Assembly (NCBI GenBank): GCA_030849465.1 | Contig: JARVLF010000003.1 | Span: 558,001-622,000 of the forward strand | Length of the DNA: 64,000 bases | Source: Moesziomyces globuligerus | Taxonomy: Eukaryota > Basidiomycota > Ustilaginomycetes > Ustilaginales > Ustilaginaceae | Direction: 5' to 3' | Shown here: positions 30,048 through 39,536 of the stretch, piece after piece | How the letters are laid out: every line of letters begins with the position of its first letter | Numbering within the stretch: the stretch's first letter is position 1 | Notes under the pieces: model-generated | What the model saw: the letters and a program-made list of their open reading frames with translations, nothing else | Database searches by the model: none | What the model was told of the DNA's origin: nothing | Position numbers and translations under genes: made by a program

Positions 30048-30163
30048 CTGCAGCACCTAGGATTCCCGCGTGGTCCCCCACCGCAGTACTGGCTAGGCGA
30101 TACCGTGCTTAACTTCGCAGATCGGACGGGATGCGGTGCTTTCACGGTTCTATGGCCGCAGAT
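30046..30163 (-). rRNA. 5S ribosomal RNA
   Basis: On the minus strand the 118 nt begin atctgcggccatagaacc and end ggtgctgcagtt, and the two ends pair as helix I. Inside are gaaagcaccgcatcccgtcc followed by gatctgcgaagttaagc, the conserved 5S core that contains the internal RNA polymerase III control region, and ggtgggggaccacgcggg, the loop E/helix IV region. A run of T directly after the 3' end (30041-30047 on the plus strand reads ataaaaa) is the Pol III terminator. Solitary 5S genes scattered among protein genes are known in several fungal groups. It lies between the pirin promoter and the 3' end of the C2H2 factor. Confidence 0.92.
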
Positions 30164-30272
30164 GTCAGCATGGGCGGCAACACTCACCCATGTATCCATG
30201 TACACAGCGTTGCGCAAAGGTTACGGTCTGGGTGTGACTAGAATACAGATCTGCGAACCGCACCCGCACTCG

Positions 30273-33200
30273 CTAGTCGAGGTAGAACGTAAGGGTGCTG
30301 AGCATCTTTTGTGCGACGGCGAGGAACTCTTCGGCGGTCTGCCAGGTGCCGGCGACGCCCTTGAGTTCGTTGCCCATATCCTGGAGGACAAACGCCCAGT
30401 CCTGGATCGGCTGACCGAGCAGCATCGCTCCCTCATCGAGCGTACCATGCTGGAGCCAGCACTCGCTGCTCGACTCGAAGCGCACATTGGCCTGGTCGGC
30501 AGCGCCGTCTCCCGGGCTCGGCCGCTCGGCATCCAGATGCACGCACTGGTCGGTGATGAGCTCGACCGAGGCGTCGCGCACCTCGGGCGGACACCTGCAC
30601 ATTGGGCGTCGTCGCTGCGCCGGCGTCCGCTGCAAGCGACACAGGATGACGAGGATCCCAAACGCCTGTCCCAGCCCCTCGAGGATCGTCGGCGTGACGT
30701 TGGAGAGCCGCGGCATGCTCATAAAGTTGCCGATCACCGCGCCCGCATGCACGGCCGCCCAGCGCTGCAGTCGCGGATTGCGGTACGGACACATGTCGGC
30801 GTCGACGCAGCTCTCGCAGCGAAGCGGCACAGCCGTCTGCACGCCGGGACGTGCCCCACCCCCCTGCGCAGCCGCGCCCTTGCTCGCGCCGTTGGCCTCG
30901 TGCGGATCGCCGCACGACGAGATGAGCGCGTGCACGACGTGGTGCGCGTTGAAGAGCACCGAGAGCTGGATGACGTGGAAGCGAAAGTGCAGCTGGAAGC
31001 GGTCGTTGTTCGGCCCGACGGTCTGCACGCGCGCCTTGGCTGCCAGACCGCTCCCCGGACTCGAGTTGGCGCCGCCGTCCTGGCCTGCATTTGAGCTGCC
31101 ATTGGCGGTGTGGCTGATGGGCTGGTTGAAGCCGGTGGCGTTGGCGACCGGATTCGGCAGGTAGGAGAGGTGGTAGAGGCGCATCCACCGCGAGAGGGCG
31201 GCGAGCATCATCTCGCTGTCGAGCACGCTGAGCTTGTGGTACGCGGTTCCGCCCTTGATGCAGAACGCCGCCTCGAGACCCGGCGCAAACGAGGGCTGCG
31301 AGGGGCTAAAGTCGGCGGCGTACGAGGTTCCCGTGCGGTAGGGCGGCGTGTGGCGGGCGATCCAGAGCAGATGCAGACCCTCGAGTAGGCTGAGGAGCGC
31401 AAAGTGCTCCTTGATGGTGAAGCAGAGCATGCGTTCCAGCTCTTGCCTCTCCGCCTTGATGTCGCGCTCCCATCCACCGGGGCCGTCCTTGCGCTTGTTG
31501 TATCCGGGCGAGGGAGCGTCAATGTCAAAGAGCGCGTCCAGAATCGGTCCGAGCTGTCGCTTGCCCGAGCAGAGCGGTCTGGAGTGACTCTCGCGCGTGC
31601 CCTTGTGCTCGAGCACGAGCTTGGCCCACTCGATGGCCGTCTTTGCATCCCAGACGTCGTCGGCACACGGGACGAGCGCCTGGCAGGCGATGCGGCCCAT
31701 GCAGCGCATCTGACCGTGGCTGGTGAGGAACTCGGAGTGGTGCGACTCGGTGATGGCGTGGCAGATCATGTTGCGGTTGACCTCCTCGGCGTCGGACCAC
31801 TGCTTCCAGACGCCGTGGAGGCGATCGAGGAGGCGCTTCTGCTCTGGCGAGAGCTTGTTGGCGTTCTGGTCGCGCGTAAGCACCTCGAGCTCGACGAGCG
31901 CCATCTGGATGTTGGGACCGAGCAGACGCTGGAGCGACTCTTCCCACGGGCCGACGAGGAACCAGACGCCCTGGCGCCAGCCGTACTCACGGCCGAGCGA
32001 GCTGCCGGTGTAGGTGCTGTGGATCGACTTGCGGCGGATGTTTTCGTCGCGGCAGAGGAACGAGTAGAGGTGGGTGTAGGCCATCACGGCGGTCGCCTCG
32101 CGCATCAGCTGGGGCTGGTCGAGGAAGAAGACGGCGCCCGCCCAGATGCTGCGGAAGATGAGCTGCCAGAGTTCGGCGCCGTAAGCCTTGACGTCGGCGC
32201 GGGGCTGCCAGAGCGTGCCGAGGGCGAGGAGCGAGATGAAGACGTAGGGTCGCTCGGCAGCCAGGCGGCGATGGTCGAGGAGCCAGTAGGAAGGCAAGAG
32301 GGGCAGCATGGAGCGCGTATGCCGTGTCGCGGCGCTGAAGAGCGATGCGGCGGTGAGGCGAGGCGGCTTCTTGGGGATGTTGACGCCGTGCAGGACGAGG
32401 TCGCGGGTGCGTGCGCCGATGTTGGTGGCAGCCTGGTCGCCGACCTTTTCGACCGAGCGCGTCATCTCGTCGGCATCGTCCATGCCTCCGCCAGCCTGCG
32501 CGTGCCGCGGTGTTCCCGGTGTCGATCTACCCGAGTTGTGCGCCGAGTCGGTGAAGGTGGCGAACGGCACGATATTAGCCAATGCTGGCGGCAGAGGATG
32601 AGAATGGGACGATGCCGAGGGTGCGGACTGCGCCTCGGATGGCTGAGCCGATGGGTTTTGACCTTGCTGCATCGAAGCGTGTTGCTGCTGATGTGTCGAT
32701 TGCTGCTCTTGCTGCGTCGGCAGTCCCGATGCATGTTGGGGCTGTGTGTGATGTTGCATCTGCTGGCCCGGCTGCTGAACCTGTATCGAGGGAGCCGTGG
32801 GAAGAACGCCGCTGCCGTTGCTGGCATCGGCAAAGCCGAAAGCATCCTGGGAGACGCCGTTGCCCGTGAGGGTATGAAAGTCGGGAGCGCCGACGGTCTC
32901 GTGAGGCACAAACGTGGAGATGGAATCCATGAGGATGGATTGGAGGATGTCGTCGAAGAAGGTCTGCGCCTCGGTGTCCGAGTTGGAGCTCGACCCCCAG
33001 GAGGGCGAGGGTGCTGTGAGCGATGCTATCGACAAGGGAGCTGCGGCATGGGATGTGGCCTCTGCGGAAGGCGCTGATCCGTAATTGCTCGGTGCAGCGA
33101 GCGCCGCGGCGGCGGCTGCCGACGATGAGGAAGCGTTGCCGTAGCCATTGTACGAGATGGGAGCGCCGTAGAGGTTCGGGTAGAAGGAGAGCGAGGAGGC

Positions 33201-33872
33201 GGAGGGGTTGGTGGCGTCGTACACGGAAGACTGCGTTGGCTGGGATGGCCAGGTGGTGTGACTCATGGCTGCGGAGTCGCTGGAGTGCGAGCCATGCGCT
33301 GCGGATTCGTTGCGCAGATAGGGGTGGTAGTGGTGCGCGCGGCTGTACATGGACGCGGTTGGCTCTGGTGCAGAAGCCGAGACGTTGTGTCGCGAGGACG
33401 AGGGCGAGGAGTAGCTCGATATGGAAGAGCGATGATTCGAGAGCGCCGAGGGAGTGTTGTAGTTGCTGACCGGATGCGACGAGCCGGACGCCGAGGCCGA
33501 GGTCGGAGCGTTGCGAGTGCGCGAGTCGGCGGTGCTGCGTCCGGGCGAGTCGAGCGAGATCTCGGGCTTGGCATCGGGGAGCGAGACGTCGAGGTTGTCA
33601 ATGTCGTCTTCGGCGTCGTCATCGGACCTTGTGGAGCTGTCTGCTGCTGCGGCGTCGTCGCCTCCGATGCGAACGGCGGCGAGATTGGGCTGATCCGGAT
33701 GGATGCGCTTCTTGTGGCGCTGAAAGCTGTCGATGCGTTTGAACTCCTGGTCGCAGTCGGGGCATTTCCACACGGCCTCGTCCGAATGCGAAAGCAGGTG
33801 GCGGCGCAGATGCACGGGCTTGGAGAAGAGATAGTCGCATCCTGCGTGCGGACACGAGATCGTCTTTGGCAT
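30273..33872 (-). CDS. C2H2 zinc-finger transcription factor with fungal-specific regulatory domain
   Basis: 1,199 aa. Two classical fingers sit at the extreme N-terminus: C7/C12/H25/H29 (CPHAGCDYLFSK...HLRRHLLSH) and C37/C40/H53/H58 (CPDCDQEFKR...QRHKKRIH). A long Ser/Ala/Gln-rich, disordered region follows, with a Gln/His-rich stretch near residues 365-405. From about residue 490 there is a helical domain of the fungal_trans/middle homology type (LLPLLPSYWLLDHRRLAAER, YVFISLLALGTLWQPR) of roughly 600 residues. A cysteine cluster (RCESCVDADMCPYR) lies near residue 1030. Nuclear DNA-binding regulator; target genes unknown. This architecture, C2H2 fingers plus a fungal-specific factor domain, is common in filamentous fungi. 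Single exon. Confidence 0.88.
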   Translation of the reverse strand: MPKTISCPHAGCDYLFSKPVHLRRHLLSHSDEAVWKCPDCDQEFKRIDSFQRHKKRIHPDQPNLAAVRIGGDDAAAADSSTRSDDDAEDDIDNLDVSLPDAKPEISLDSPGRSTADSRTRNAPTSASASGSSHPVSNYNTPSALSNHRSSISSYSSPSSSRHNVSASAPEPTASMYSRAHHYHPYLRNESAAHGSHSSDSAAMSHTTWPSQPTQSSVYDATNPSASSLSFYPNLYGAPISYNGYGNASSSSAAAAAALAAPSNYGSAPSAEATSHAAAPLSIASLTAPSPSWGSSSNSDTEAQTFFDDILQSILMDSISTFVPHETVGAPDFHTLTGNGVSQDAFGFADASNGSGVLPTAPSIQVQQPGQQMQHHTQPQHASGLPTQQEQQSTHQQQHASMQQGQNPSAQPSEAQSAPSASSHSHPLPPALANIVPFATFTDSAHNSGRSTPGTPRHAQAGGGMDDADEMTRSVEKVGDQAATNIGARTRDLVLHGVNIPKKPPRLTAASLFSAATRHTRSMLPLLPSYWLLDHRRLAAERPYVFISLLALGTLWQPRADVKAYGAELWQLIFRSIWAGAVFFLDQPQLMREATAVMAYTHLYSFLCRDENIRRKSIHSTYTGSSLGREYGWRQGVWFLVGPWEESLQRLLGPNIQMALVELEVLTRDQNANKLSPEQKRLLDRLHGVWKQWSDAEEVNRNMICHAITESHHSEFLTSHGQMRCMGRIACQALVPCADDVWDAKTAIEWAKLVLEHKGTRESHSRPLCSGKRQLGPILDALFDIDAPSPGYNKRKDGPGGWERDIKAERQELERMLCFTIKEHFALLSLLEGLHLLWIARHTPPYRTGTSYAADFSPSQPSFAPGLEAAFCIKGGTAYHKLSVLDSEMMLAALSRWMRLYHLSYLPNPVANATGFNQPISHTANGSSNAGQDGGANSSPGSGLAAKARVQTVGPNNDRFQLHFRFHVIQLSVLFNAHHVVHALISSCGDPHEANGASKGAAAQGGGARPGVQTAVPLRCESCVDADMCPYRNPRLQRWAAVHAGAVIGNFMSMPRLSNVTPTILEGLGQAFGILVILCRLQRTPAQRRRPMCRCPPEVRDASVELITDQCVHLDAERPSPGDGAADQANVRFESSSECWLQHGTLDEGAMLLGQPIQDWAFVLQDMGNELKGVAGTWQTAEEFLAVAQKMLSTLTFYLD

Positions 33873-34948
33873 CGTGGCGGCGTTGGAGAGGATGGGAATG
33901 CGTTCTGGGCGCTGACAGGCAAGCCAGTAGTCGATTCAGGAACGCATGCCTCGCGATCAAGCTCAAGCTCGAGAGAGAGAGAGGGTGAGGGTGGAAATGA
34001 GGGAGCGCTGAGCCCGCCGTGAGCTCTAGCGAGTGAGGCTGGAGCGGCGATGCCGATATCGATGACCGGGCTGAGAGTGTGTGATGAAGAGGAGCGATGG
34101 TAGGTGACAGGAAGAAGAAGCGTCGGCACCTCTGCGCTGCGAAAGGCGCCAACGAGACGGGCCTCCCGACGATGTGGAGCGTGGGGTGAGATTGCGGGCC
34201 GCAAGACCCTTGTTGGCTCGGCTGGACGCCTTGTTTGAAATGCATCCGCAGCTTAGCCTGGCGGGAAATTATTCTCGCTCGTCTCGGCGCACCGAGGCCG
34301 AGGAGCTTTTCGGCCCGCGTGCGAAGTGTCACACGCCCTCTCTCACGCCTCTTGCAATCGCAATCACAGTTTGCGTCGGAGGATGGGCGCGGCGCTGCTC
34401 AGCCACGTCACGGTCTAATGATCACACGCTAGTCAGGGTCTGCTTGAGCAACAGGCGAGGGAGTGCTGCGGGGTAGAAAACGGGCCGCGTCAGCAGCGGA
34501 TGCGATTCGAAGCCCCGTTTCACGCCCGCGCAGAGGGCCAGAAGCACGAAGCGCCAACCTCGGCGCCTCACCCTGCATTCGACGCTAGGCAGACGCTCGG
34601 TAGCGGCGAGTGTGGGCGGCTGCTCTGGCTCTGCAGCAGCGTCGAGCGTCTCAAGTAGCGTGCCGGATGCGGCGGTAACTTGACGTGCCATGTCCCCACC
34701 CGCGCGCCTGGGTGGTAACTTTGCTCGACTGCGACCAGAGGTTGCCGCCTTCCCCACACTCGTTTTCGCAGCGCAGAGGCGATTTAGCGATCCGAGCGTG
34801 GCTCGCACAGGTGCGCCTCTCCAACGCCGCTGCGTGAAAGCGTCAGCCTGCACCCTACTCGAGGTCAATGAAACCACGGCTGCCCTCCGCACCTCTAACC
34901 TCGATTTCTCCACACCCTCATCGTCTCGTCACAACTTCCGCAACCATC
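33873..34948. other. Divergent region between the C2H2 factor and the SDR gene
   Basis: 1.08 kb. Just upstream of the transcription-factor ATG there is a gagagagag tract at about 33970-33983. A sequence resembling a Pol III B box (gattcgaag, about 34503) has no matching tRNA cloverleaf. No supported gene. Confidence 0.4.
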
Positions 34949-35923
34949 ATGAGCAACCTCAACGTCGGCGTTCTCACCGAGCGCTTGGGCGGCTACTACC
35001 ACCAGCTCACCTCGACGCGAGCCGGGTCGGCGGCGCTTGCCGTCTTTGCGCTCTACGTGGTGCGCCGGTTCTTCCAGCGTCGCAAGAGGATCGCGGCGCG
35101 CAAGGCGTGGTCGAACCCGACGCGCGAGGTCGCCGTCATCACCGGTGGATCGGGCGGCATCGGTGGCGAGGTGGTCAAGCGGCTCGCGGCCAAGGGCGTC
35201 AAGGTGGCCATCCTCGACCTCGTCGCACCCGCACCGGGCGTCACCTCGAACCAGGTCCGCTTCTACAAGGTGGATCTGACCGACTACGACAGCATCGCCT
35301 CGGTCGGCAAGACGGTCGAGGCCGAGCTGGGACCCGTGACGTTGCTCGTCAACAACGCCGGTGTCGCCAACCCGGGCGCGAGCATCCTCGACTTTGATCC
35401 GAAAAAGACCAAGCTCACCATCGACGTCAACCTGCTCTCGCACTTCTACACGCTCAAGGTCTTCCTCCCGCACATGATCCGCTCCAACCACGGCCACATC
35501 ATGTCCACCGCCTCGGCCGGCTCGTTCATCATGCCCGCCGGCGGCGCAGACTACGGCGCCACAAAGGCGGCGCTCGTCTCGCTCCACGAGACGCTGCAGC
35601 TCGAACTCCAACTGCTCTACCAGAACCGCACCGGCGTGCTCTGCAGCATCGCCCATCCGTACTGGATCGCCACGCCGATGACCGAGGCCATCTTCGAGCC
35701 GTACTTCCACAAGAAGATGATCGACCCCGCACTCGTGGGCAAAAAGATGGTCGACCAGCTCCTCAGCGGTCAGGGCGGCAGCCTCTACATTCCCGGTTGG
35801 ATCGGCAACCTCGCCTGGCTCAGGGTGCTTCCGCACTGGCTCCAGCATCGCATCCGCATCAGCGCCACGCTCGACCTCAAAAAGGCCAAGCGCGAAGACC
35901 GACCCGACCCTCCCATGCCCTAG
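34949..35923 (+). CDS. Membrane-anchored short-chain dehydrogenase/reductase (SDR16C/RDH10-like)
   Basis: 324 aa from the first ATG after tccgcaaccatc. An N-terminal hydrophobic segment at residues 27-38 (SAALAVFALYVV) is followed by a basic cluster (RRFFQRRKR), a type-III signal anchor pattern for the ER or lipid droplet with the catalytic domain cytosolic. Motifs: TGGSGGIG (65-72), NNAG (135-138), STASAG with catalytic Ser, and YGATK (Tyr202, Lys206). The text around AGSFIMPAGGADYGATKAAL and the NLLSHF string fit the retinol/hydroxysteroid dehydrogenase-like group. The substrate is unknown, probably a lipid or alcohol. It converges on the deaminase gene. Confidence 0.87.
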   Translation: MSNLNVGVLTERLGGYYHQLTSTRAGSAALAVFALYVVRRFFQRRKRIAARKAWSNPTREVAVITGGSGGIGGEVVKRLAAKGVKVAILDLVAPAPGVTSNQVRFYKVDLTDYDSIASVGKTVEAELGPVTLLVNNAGVANPGASILDFDPKKTKLTIDVNLLSHFYTLKVFLPHMIRSNHGHIMSTASAGSFIMPAGGADYGATKAALVSLHETLQLELQLLYQNRTGVLCSIAHPYWIATPMTEAIFEPYFHKKMIDPALVGKKMVDQLLSGQGGSLYIPGWIGNLAWLRVLPHWLQHRIRISATLDLKKAKREDRPDPPMP

Positions 35924-36086
35924 AGCTCGTCAAGACGTCCAGAGGTCAGCGCTGCAACGCTCAACAGCCGATCGTATCACCTCCCTCGCCTTGCGGCTTG
36001 TTCAGCCTCAGTCCGTTTCAATCGAAAAGTTACCAACACGTCCGACATTGACAGATTGCCACGAGTATGGATTGGCGTGCATGTAC

Positions 36087-36130
36087 GCGGCTCGCTTGCG
36101 GCTCGCGTGCGGCTCGCGTGCGGCTCGCTT
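36087..36130. repeat. Four tandem copies of an 11-bp unit
   Basis: gcggctcgctt, gcggctcgcgt, gcggctcgcgt, gcggctcgctt, contiguous, between the convergent SDR and deaminase genes (3' flank of both). Confidence 0.85.
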
Positions 36131-36148
36131 TGGAAGGTCGGATGGCTG

Positions 36149-36805
36149 CTATGCGAGGGGGATCTGGGAGGGGAGCTGGCTTTGCTTGGACTGTTGGTAG
36201 CTATGGAAGAGGGCGTTGTACTGCTCCTTGACGGCGTGCATTTGCTGTGTGAGGCCATCTCTCTTGTGCTCGTCTGCGGCTTGGATGAGCTGCTTGAGGG
36301 AGAAGGATTTCCAAAAGTCGTTGTGCGCATTGTAGAGCGGGCCGTGGGTTGGGTGGGTTTGAAAGACCTGTTTGAGGATGTTGATGTCGTGAGGGATGGC
36401 AAAGGTTTCTCGCGTGTCCTCGTAGGTAAAGAGGTAGTAGAAGTTATCGAACCCGGACCAGGTGATGGCGCTCAAGCAGAGCGAGCAGGGTTCGTGGGTC
36501 GAGAGGAAGATGCAGTCCTTTGGATCCACACGCTCCTCGGGAGCACGGGCGGTGTTGAGGGCGTGGAATTCAAGCAGCGTCGTCACTTCGCCGTGGAAGA
36601 GCGGCGAGGTGAGCTCGTCGTTGGTCGCTGCAACCACGACTTGGAGGTTGGATTTGAGCAGGATCGCCGCGCCAAAGACCTTGCATCCGCGTGCAACGCC
36701 GCGGCTCGTGAGCGGGATGATCGAGGTCTGGATCACCGAGAGCAGTCGTGAGGCAAGCACCTCTGGCGCATGCCCAAAGTGCGCCCCGCAAGTCGATCCA
36801 GCCAT
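36149..36805 (-). CDS. Zinc-dependent nucleoside/nucleotide deaminase (CMP/dCMP deaminase family)
   Basis: 218 aa from the ATG at 36805, with a TATA box about 65 bp upstream (36868-36875). Zinc-deaminase signature: His71-Gly-Glu73 in LFHGEVTTLLEF supplies a zinc ligand and the proton shuttle; Cys107 and Cys110 in HEPCSLCLSAI supply the other two ligands. GCKVFGAAILLKSN upstream is the substrate-side beta strand. The first 35 residues and the Gln/Ser-rich helical tail are not typical of tRNA adenosine deaminases or of free cytidine deaminase. The substrate (cytosine, guanine, dCMP or a pterin-like base) cannot be assigned. Predicted cytosolic. Confidence 0.82.
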   Translation of the reverse strand: MAGSTCGAHFGHAPEVLASRLLSVIQTSIIPLTSRGVARGCKVFGAAILLKSNLQVVVAATNDELTSPLFHGEVTTLLEFHALNTARAPEERVDPKDCIFLSTHEPCSLCLSAITWSGFDNFYYLFTYEDTRETFAIPHDINILKQVFQTHPTHGPLYNAHNDFWKSFSLKQLIQAADEHKRDGLTQQMHAVKEQYNALFHSYQQSKQSQLPSQIPLA

Positions 36806-37162
36806 GTTGGAATCGCGATCGTAGTGGTGGCAGGGAACGAGAGGACGAGCGCGGAGCCAGAGGCGCGATTTATATGGTCGTACAGTCTGTGAGTGTCGTG
36901 TGCAAAGGCGGGGGGGATGTTCGGCCCGTCGGACACGGCGTGCTTCCCGATCCGAGCGCGCCAGGTCGGCCATGTCCGAAGCCGTTTGGCCGATGGAGCT
37001 TCCAGCTCGCGCATTATCTTATCTCGCTCGGCGGCCAACAGAGAAATTCCAAATCAAAAGAAAAGCCTCTCGAGCCACTGTCCAAATCCAGCAGCATCTG
37101 ACCTGGCACGACCTTTGCTCGTCTCCACCATCTCTACCGTCAGCACGCGGGGCGTAGCACGC
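36806..37162. other. Bidirectional promoter between the deaminase and RING genes
   Basis: 357 bp shared by two divergent genes. It has a TATA box for the deaminase at 36868-36875 (catataaa on the minus strand). No clear core element is seen for the plus-strand gene. Confidence 0.5.
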
Positions 37163-38251
37163 ATGCGATCCGCGCAGCATGTAGCCCCACCTCTCCCCCT
37201 CTCACCCCGCCCGGATGCTATCGCCGATGACAAGGGAAAAGCCAAGGCGACCGATACGACCGAGGCCGAATGCCCAGACACGTCGAGTGGGTCTTCAGCA
37301 GCCCAAGAGGACGAGGGCGGGGAGGAGGAGTGGTGTTTGATCTGTCACACGAGTCCGGTGGAGGATCGAAGCGTGTTGCCGCGGTGTCTGCATGCGCAGT
37401 TCTGCTTTGCGTGCATCGTGCGCTGGTGCACCATCCGACGTTGCTGTCCGCTCTGCCAGACCGACGTTGGCGATCACCTCATCCACGCCATCCGCGCCGA
37501 CGACGACTACCTCCGCTTCCACCTCCCCCCCACCATCGCTGCTGCTTCTTTCTCTACCGGGAGTACGGCGGGTGTGGGTGGGTCGAGGCGGGAGATGGTT
37601 TCGGCGGTGCAGCGGGCGCGGCACGAACGCCACGCAGGTCGTACTTCGGACGCAGGTGCGGAGCGAGCGATCGATGCTCGCAAGTACGTCTACCGAAACG
37701 GCCTCTATGCGCGGCATGTCGGCAGCAACCGACACACGCACTACCGCGCAGCGCCTACGCCGGCGCAGATCAAGCACGACGCCACCACGGGCGGCGAGCG
37801 AGTGGTGCGTCGGATCGCGCTCTTTGTACGACGCGAGCTGCAGTGTTGGCCGCACGTCGACGCCGATTTCGTCACCCGCTACCTCGTCTCCCTCCTCCAG
37901 GTGTTTGCGCTTGCGAGCGACGAAGCGGTCCGTCTGCTGGGAGAATTCCTCGGCGAGGCCACGGCTAGGCATCTGCTGCATGAACTCGAATGCTTCCTCC
38001 GCAGCGGCAAATCCAACCTCGACCACTACGCAGCTAGTCCCTGGCTCCAATACCCTTCTGGCCCAACCCGGGGTAGGGGTCAAAGCACAAGGCAGGAGGA
38101 GCGGGATGGAAGCGGTTCGAGTCATGCTCAACTGCCGAGGGGGGAGGTGCAGAGACGGCAGGTGCTGTTGGAACGACTCGAGCGCGAACGCAGCCTGCTC
38201 GATCGCAGCACTGCGGCTCGCCAAGCACAGCACGATGATGCGGAATCTTAG
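37163..38251 (+). CDS. TOPORS-like RING-finger E3 ligase
   Basis: 362 aa from the ATG at 37163. C3HC4 RING at residues 58-99: WCLIC, LPRCLH, FCFACIVRWC, RCCPLC. It is directly followed by LIHAIRADDDYLRFHLPP, which closely matches the segment after the RING of TOPORS (a ubiquitin and SUMO E3 ligase in animals). A central helical domain (QIKHDATTGGERVVRRIALF, VDADFVTRYLVSLLQ, ARHLLHELECFLRSG) also resembles the TOPORS-type region following the RING. The N-terminus is acidic and disordered, and the C-terminus is Arg/Gln-rich with a coiled-coil tendency (RRQVLLERLERERSLLDRST). Predicted nuclear E2-dependent ligase; substrates unknown. Divergent from the deaminase. Confidence 0.83.
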   Translation: MRSAQHVAPPLPLSPRPDAIADDKGKAKATDTTEAECPDTSSGSSAAQEDEGGEEEWCLICHTSPVEDRSVLPRCLHAQFCFACIVRWCTIRRCCPLCQTDVGDHLIHAIRADDDYLRFHLPPTIAAASFSTGSTAGVGGSRREMVSAVQRARHERHAGRTSDAGAERAIDARKYVYRNGLYARHVGSNRHTHYRAAPTPAQIKHDATTGGERVVRRIALFVRRELQCWPHVDADFVTRYLVSLLQVFALASDEAVRLLGEFLGEATARHLLHELECFLRSGKSNLDHYAASPWLQYPSGPTRGRGQSTRQEERDGSGSSHAQLPRGEVQRRQVLLERLERERSLLDRSTAARQAQHDDAES

Positions 38252-38647
38252 AAGCGTAGAACCGTACAAGCCTCTTGGCACGAATCGAGGTGTGGGTGTG
38301 GATGAGTCGATCCGCGGCGCAGTGGTATCCGCGGATATGGCGGTGTGGCTGAGTCTGAGCACTGGGCCGGGGGGTTTTTCGCCGAGAAAAAGCCGGGTGG
38401 AGGATGCGTGACGCGCTCACCGCCACTTTGCGAGACGCCAGCTTGCCGCCGAGCAACGTTAGTCTGCAGCTTGATCGGCGCCAAGCTAGGCGGGCACGGC
38501 TTCGGATGACGTCCAGCCGACAAGCAGCGTCATTCGGATATGACTCGGTCCAACCCATCCCAGCTACATAACCTCGATTGCCAACTCTCGCTTTGAACCT
38601 TTCCCCCCTCCAAACTTAGACTTTTGCCTCTCTTGCCCCTCTTTACG
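38252..38647. other. Intergenic region between two plus-strand genes
   Basis: 396 bp holding the 3' end of the RING gene and the promoter of the acetyltransferase. A weak tacataacc occurs at about 38565. Nothing else. Confidence 0.35.
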
Positions 38648-39388
38648 ATGACGACGAGCGCAGGAGAATATGTGGTGCGCATGATTCGGCGCGACGAGCT
38701 GGCGCGCGTGGTCGAGATCCAGCAAGCGGCGTTCAACGATCCACGCAATGCCGAGATGGACGAACTGAGCCAACTGATCAACGCGGAGCCTCTCGATGGC
38801 GACCAACCCAGTGCCGAGGAGAAGAAGGCCAAACGCCTCGCGTCCGAAACCGAGCTGTACGACAAACAAACCTACCGCTACGTAGGCATCTACCACATCC
38901 CCCACCCGCACCAACCCCTCGCCGATCCCAAAGGTCTAGAAGAGGAGCTTGATTCCTCGAGCCTTCCGAGCGCGGCTGTGATGGTGGGATTCGGAGTGTG
39001 GAGAAGGTTTGCGGCAGATGCGCAACCCGAAGCGCCAGAATCGGACGCAAAGGAACACGCCCAACCAACCCTGCTCAACCGCTTCTTTGCCCAAATGATC
39101 CGCACGCGCGAACGCACCATGAAGGGCAAAGCCTACTGGTTCCTCAAACTCCTCAGCATCCATCCAGACCACCAACGCAAAGGCCTAGGCTCCCTCCTCG
39201 TAAACTGGGGCACCCACCGCGCAGACAACCAAGCCATCGACGCTTGGCTAGAATCAAGCCCCATGGGAAAAGGCGCCTACCTCAAAGCCGGCTTCCAAGT
39301 CCTAGGCATCGACAAGGTCGACGAACAAAGGGCAAAGAGAGGCTTCGTCGATTGGCCCTACATGATTCACCACCCAACCCGCAACTAG
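38648..39388 (+). CDS. GNAT-family N-acetyltransferase
   Basis: 246 aa from ATGACGACG at 38648. The acetyl-CoA pyrophosphate-binding motif A is LLSIHPDHQRKGLGSLLVNW (Q/R-x-x-G-x-G as QRKGLG). Motif B follows with the aromatic-Gly-Phe element in AYLKAGFQVLG. The N-terminal half has the typical YVVRMIRRDELARVVEIQQAAF start and two polar insertions. Similar fungal GNAT proteins are widespread and mostly uncharacterised, so the acceptor is not known. Cytosolic or nuclear; no targeting signal seen. It converges on the MFS transporter, with 148 bp between the stops. Confidence 0.85.
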   Translation: MTTSAGEYVVRMIRRDELARVVEIQQAAFNDPRNAEMDELSQLINAEPLDGDQPSAEEKKAKRLASETELYDKQTYRYVGIYHIPHPHQPLADPKGLEEELDSSSLPSAAVMVGFGVWRRFAADAQPEAPESDAKEHAQPTLLNRFFAQMIRTRERTMKGKAYWFLKLLSIHPDHQRKGLGSLLVNWGTHRADNQAIDAWLESSPMGKGAYLKAGFQVLGIDKVDEQRAKRGFVDWPYMIHHPTRN

Positions 39389-39536
39389 AACCCCTCCCCT
39401 CTCCACCCTCGCCCTACACTGCACCCGGACTCGCAATGCAATAGAAAAAGAAACCCCCCATCTCGGTGACATTTCGCACAGCCAACCCTCGCCAGAGACC
39501 CTACAACAAGCAAACCCGCAAAAGAAAACAGAAACG

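Noticed and set aside
31404..33077. Plus-strand open frame of 557 codons over the C2H2 factor
   Set aside because: Antisense shadow; no domain, and the minus-strand gene is certain.
34490..34520. tRNA B-box-like gattcgaag sequence
   Set aside because: Neither strand forms a T-arm with five pairs or an acceptor stem around it.
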